Source: Desulfobacterales bacterium (GTDB lineage: Bacteria > Desulfobacterota > Desulfobacteria > Desulfobacterales > UBA5852). From it: 5,995 nt of DNA. This document shows positions 5,990 through 5,995 of the stretch, in pieces (positions within the stretch are counted from its first letter, which is position 1; every line of letters begins with the position of its first letter). The stretch lies in NCBI GenBank assembly GCA_016735415.1, contig JAERRP010000909.1:1-5995 (forward strand). Reading direction: 5' to 3'. The translations under genes and the position numbers were made by a program. Below the pieces are notes generated by a model that saw nothing but the letters and a program-made list of their open reading frames with translations, did no database searches and was not told where the DNA came from.

Positions 5990-5995
5990 TAACCC

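Overview
The window suggests an anaerobic, acyl-CoA-metabolising bacterium, most likely from the former Deltaproteobacteria (Desulfobacterota: sulfate reducers or syntrophs). This is an inference. It rests on the gene set (crotonase, biotin-dependent carboxyltransferase, divergent EtfBA), the intermediate base composition with AT-rich intergenic gaps, and the style of the EtfBA pair. No rRNA or other phylogenetic marker is present.

All five genes lie on the + strand. (1) 2-808: a crotonase-superfamily (enoyl-CoA hydratase/isomerase) gene whose true 5' end lies outside the window. (2) 838-2403: a carboxyltransferase of the PccB/MmdA/GcdA type, 29 nt downstream and probably cotranscribed with the crotonase. 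(3) 2404-2559: an AT-rich gap with short inverted repeats. (4) 2560-3813: a 12-TM major facilitator superfamily transporter. (5) 3814-4056: a 243-nt gap holding two doubtful small reading frames, a 20-bp-spaced imperfect direct repeat, an inverted repeat and a strong Shine-Dalgarno. (6) 4057-4848 and 4848-5819: etfB and etfA, overlapping by one base. (7) 5831-5989: a noncoding long palindrome of about 160 bp with 26-bp terminal inverted repeats and a nested, almost concentric inner stem; it resembles a MITE or REP-type element.

The genes fit a carboxylic-acid utilisation locus. The MFS protein could import or export an organic acid. The crotonase and carboxyltransferase would act on its CoA thioester (hydration or isomerisation, and biotin-dependent carboxylation or decarboxylation). 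EtfBA would carry electrons to or from an acyl-CoA dehydrogenase. No CoA ligase, acyl-CoA dehydrogenase, biotin carboxylase, biotin carrier or ETF:quinone oxidoreductase is visible here, so the substrate cannot be named. No CRISPR, tRNA, rRNA, transposase or phage gene was seen. The most unusual signals are the 3' palindromic element, whose arm mismatches all become G.U pairs on the minus-strand RNA, and the substituted active-site positions of the carboxyltransferase.
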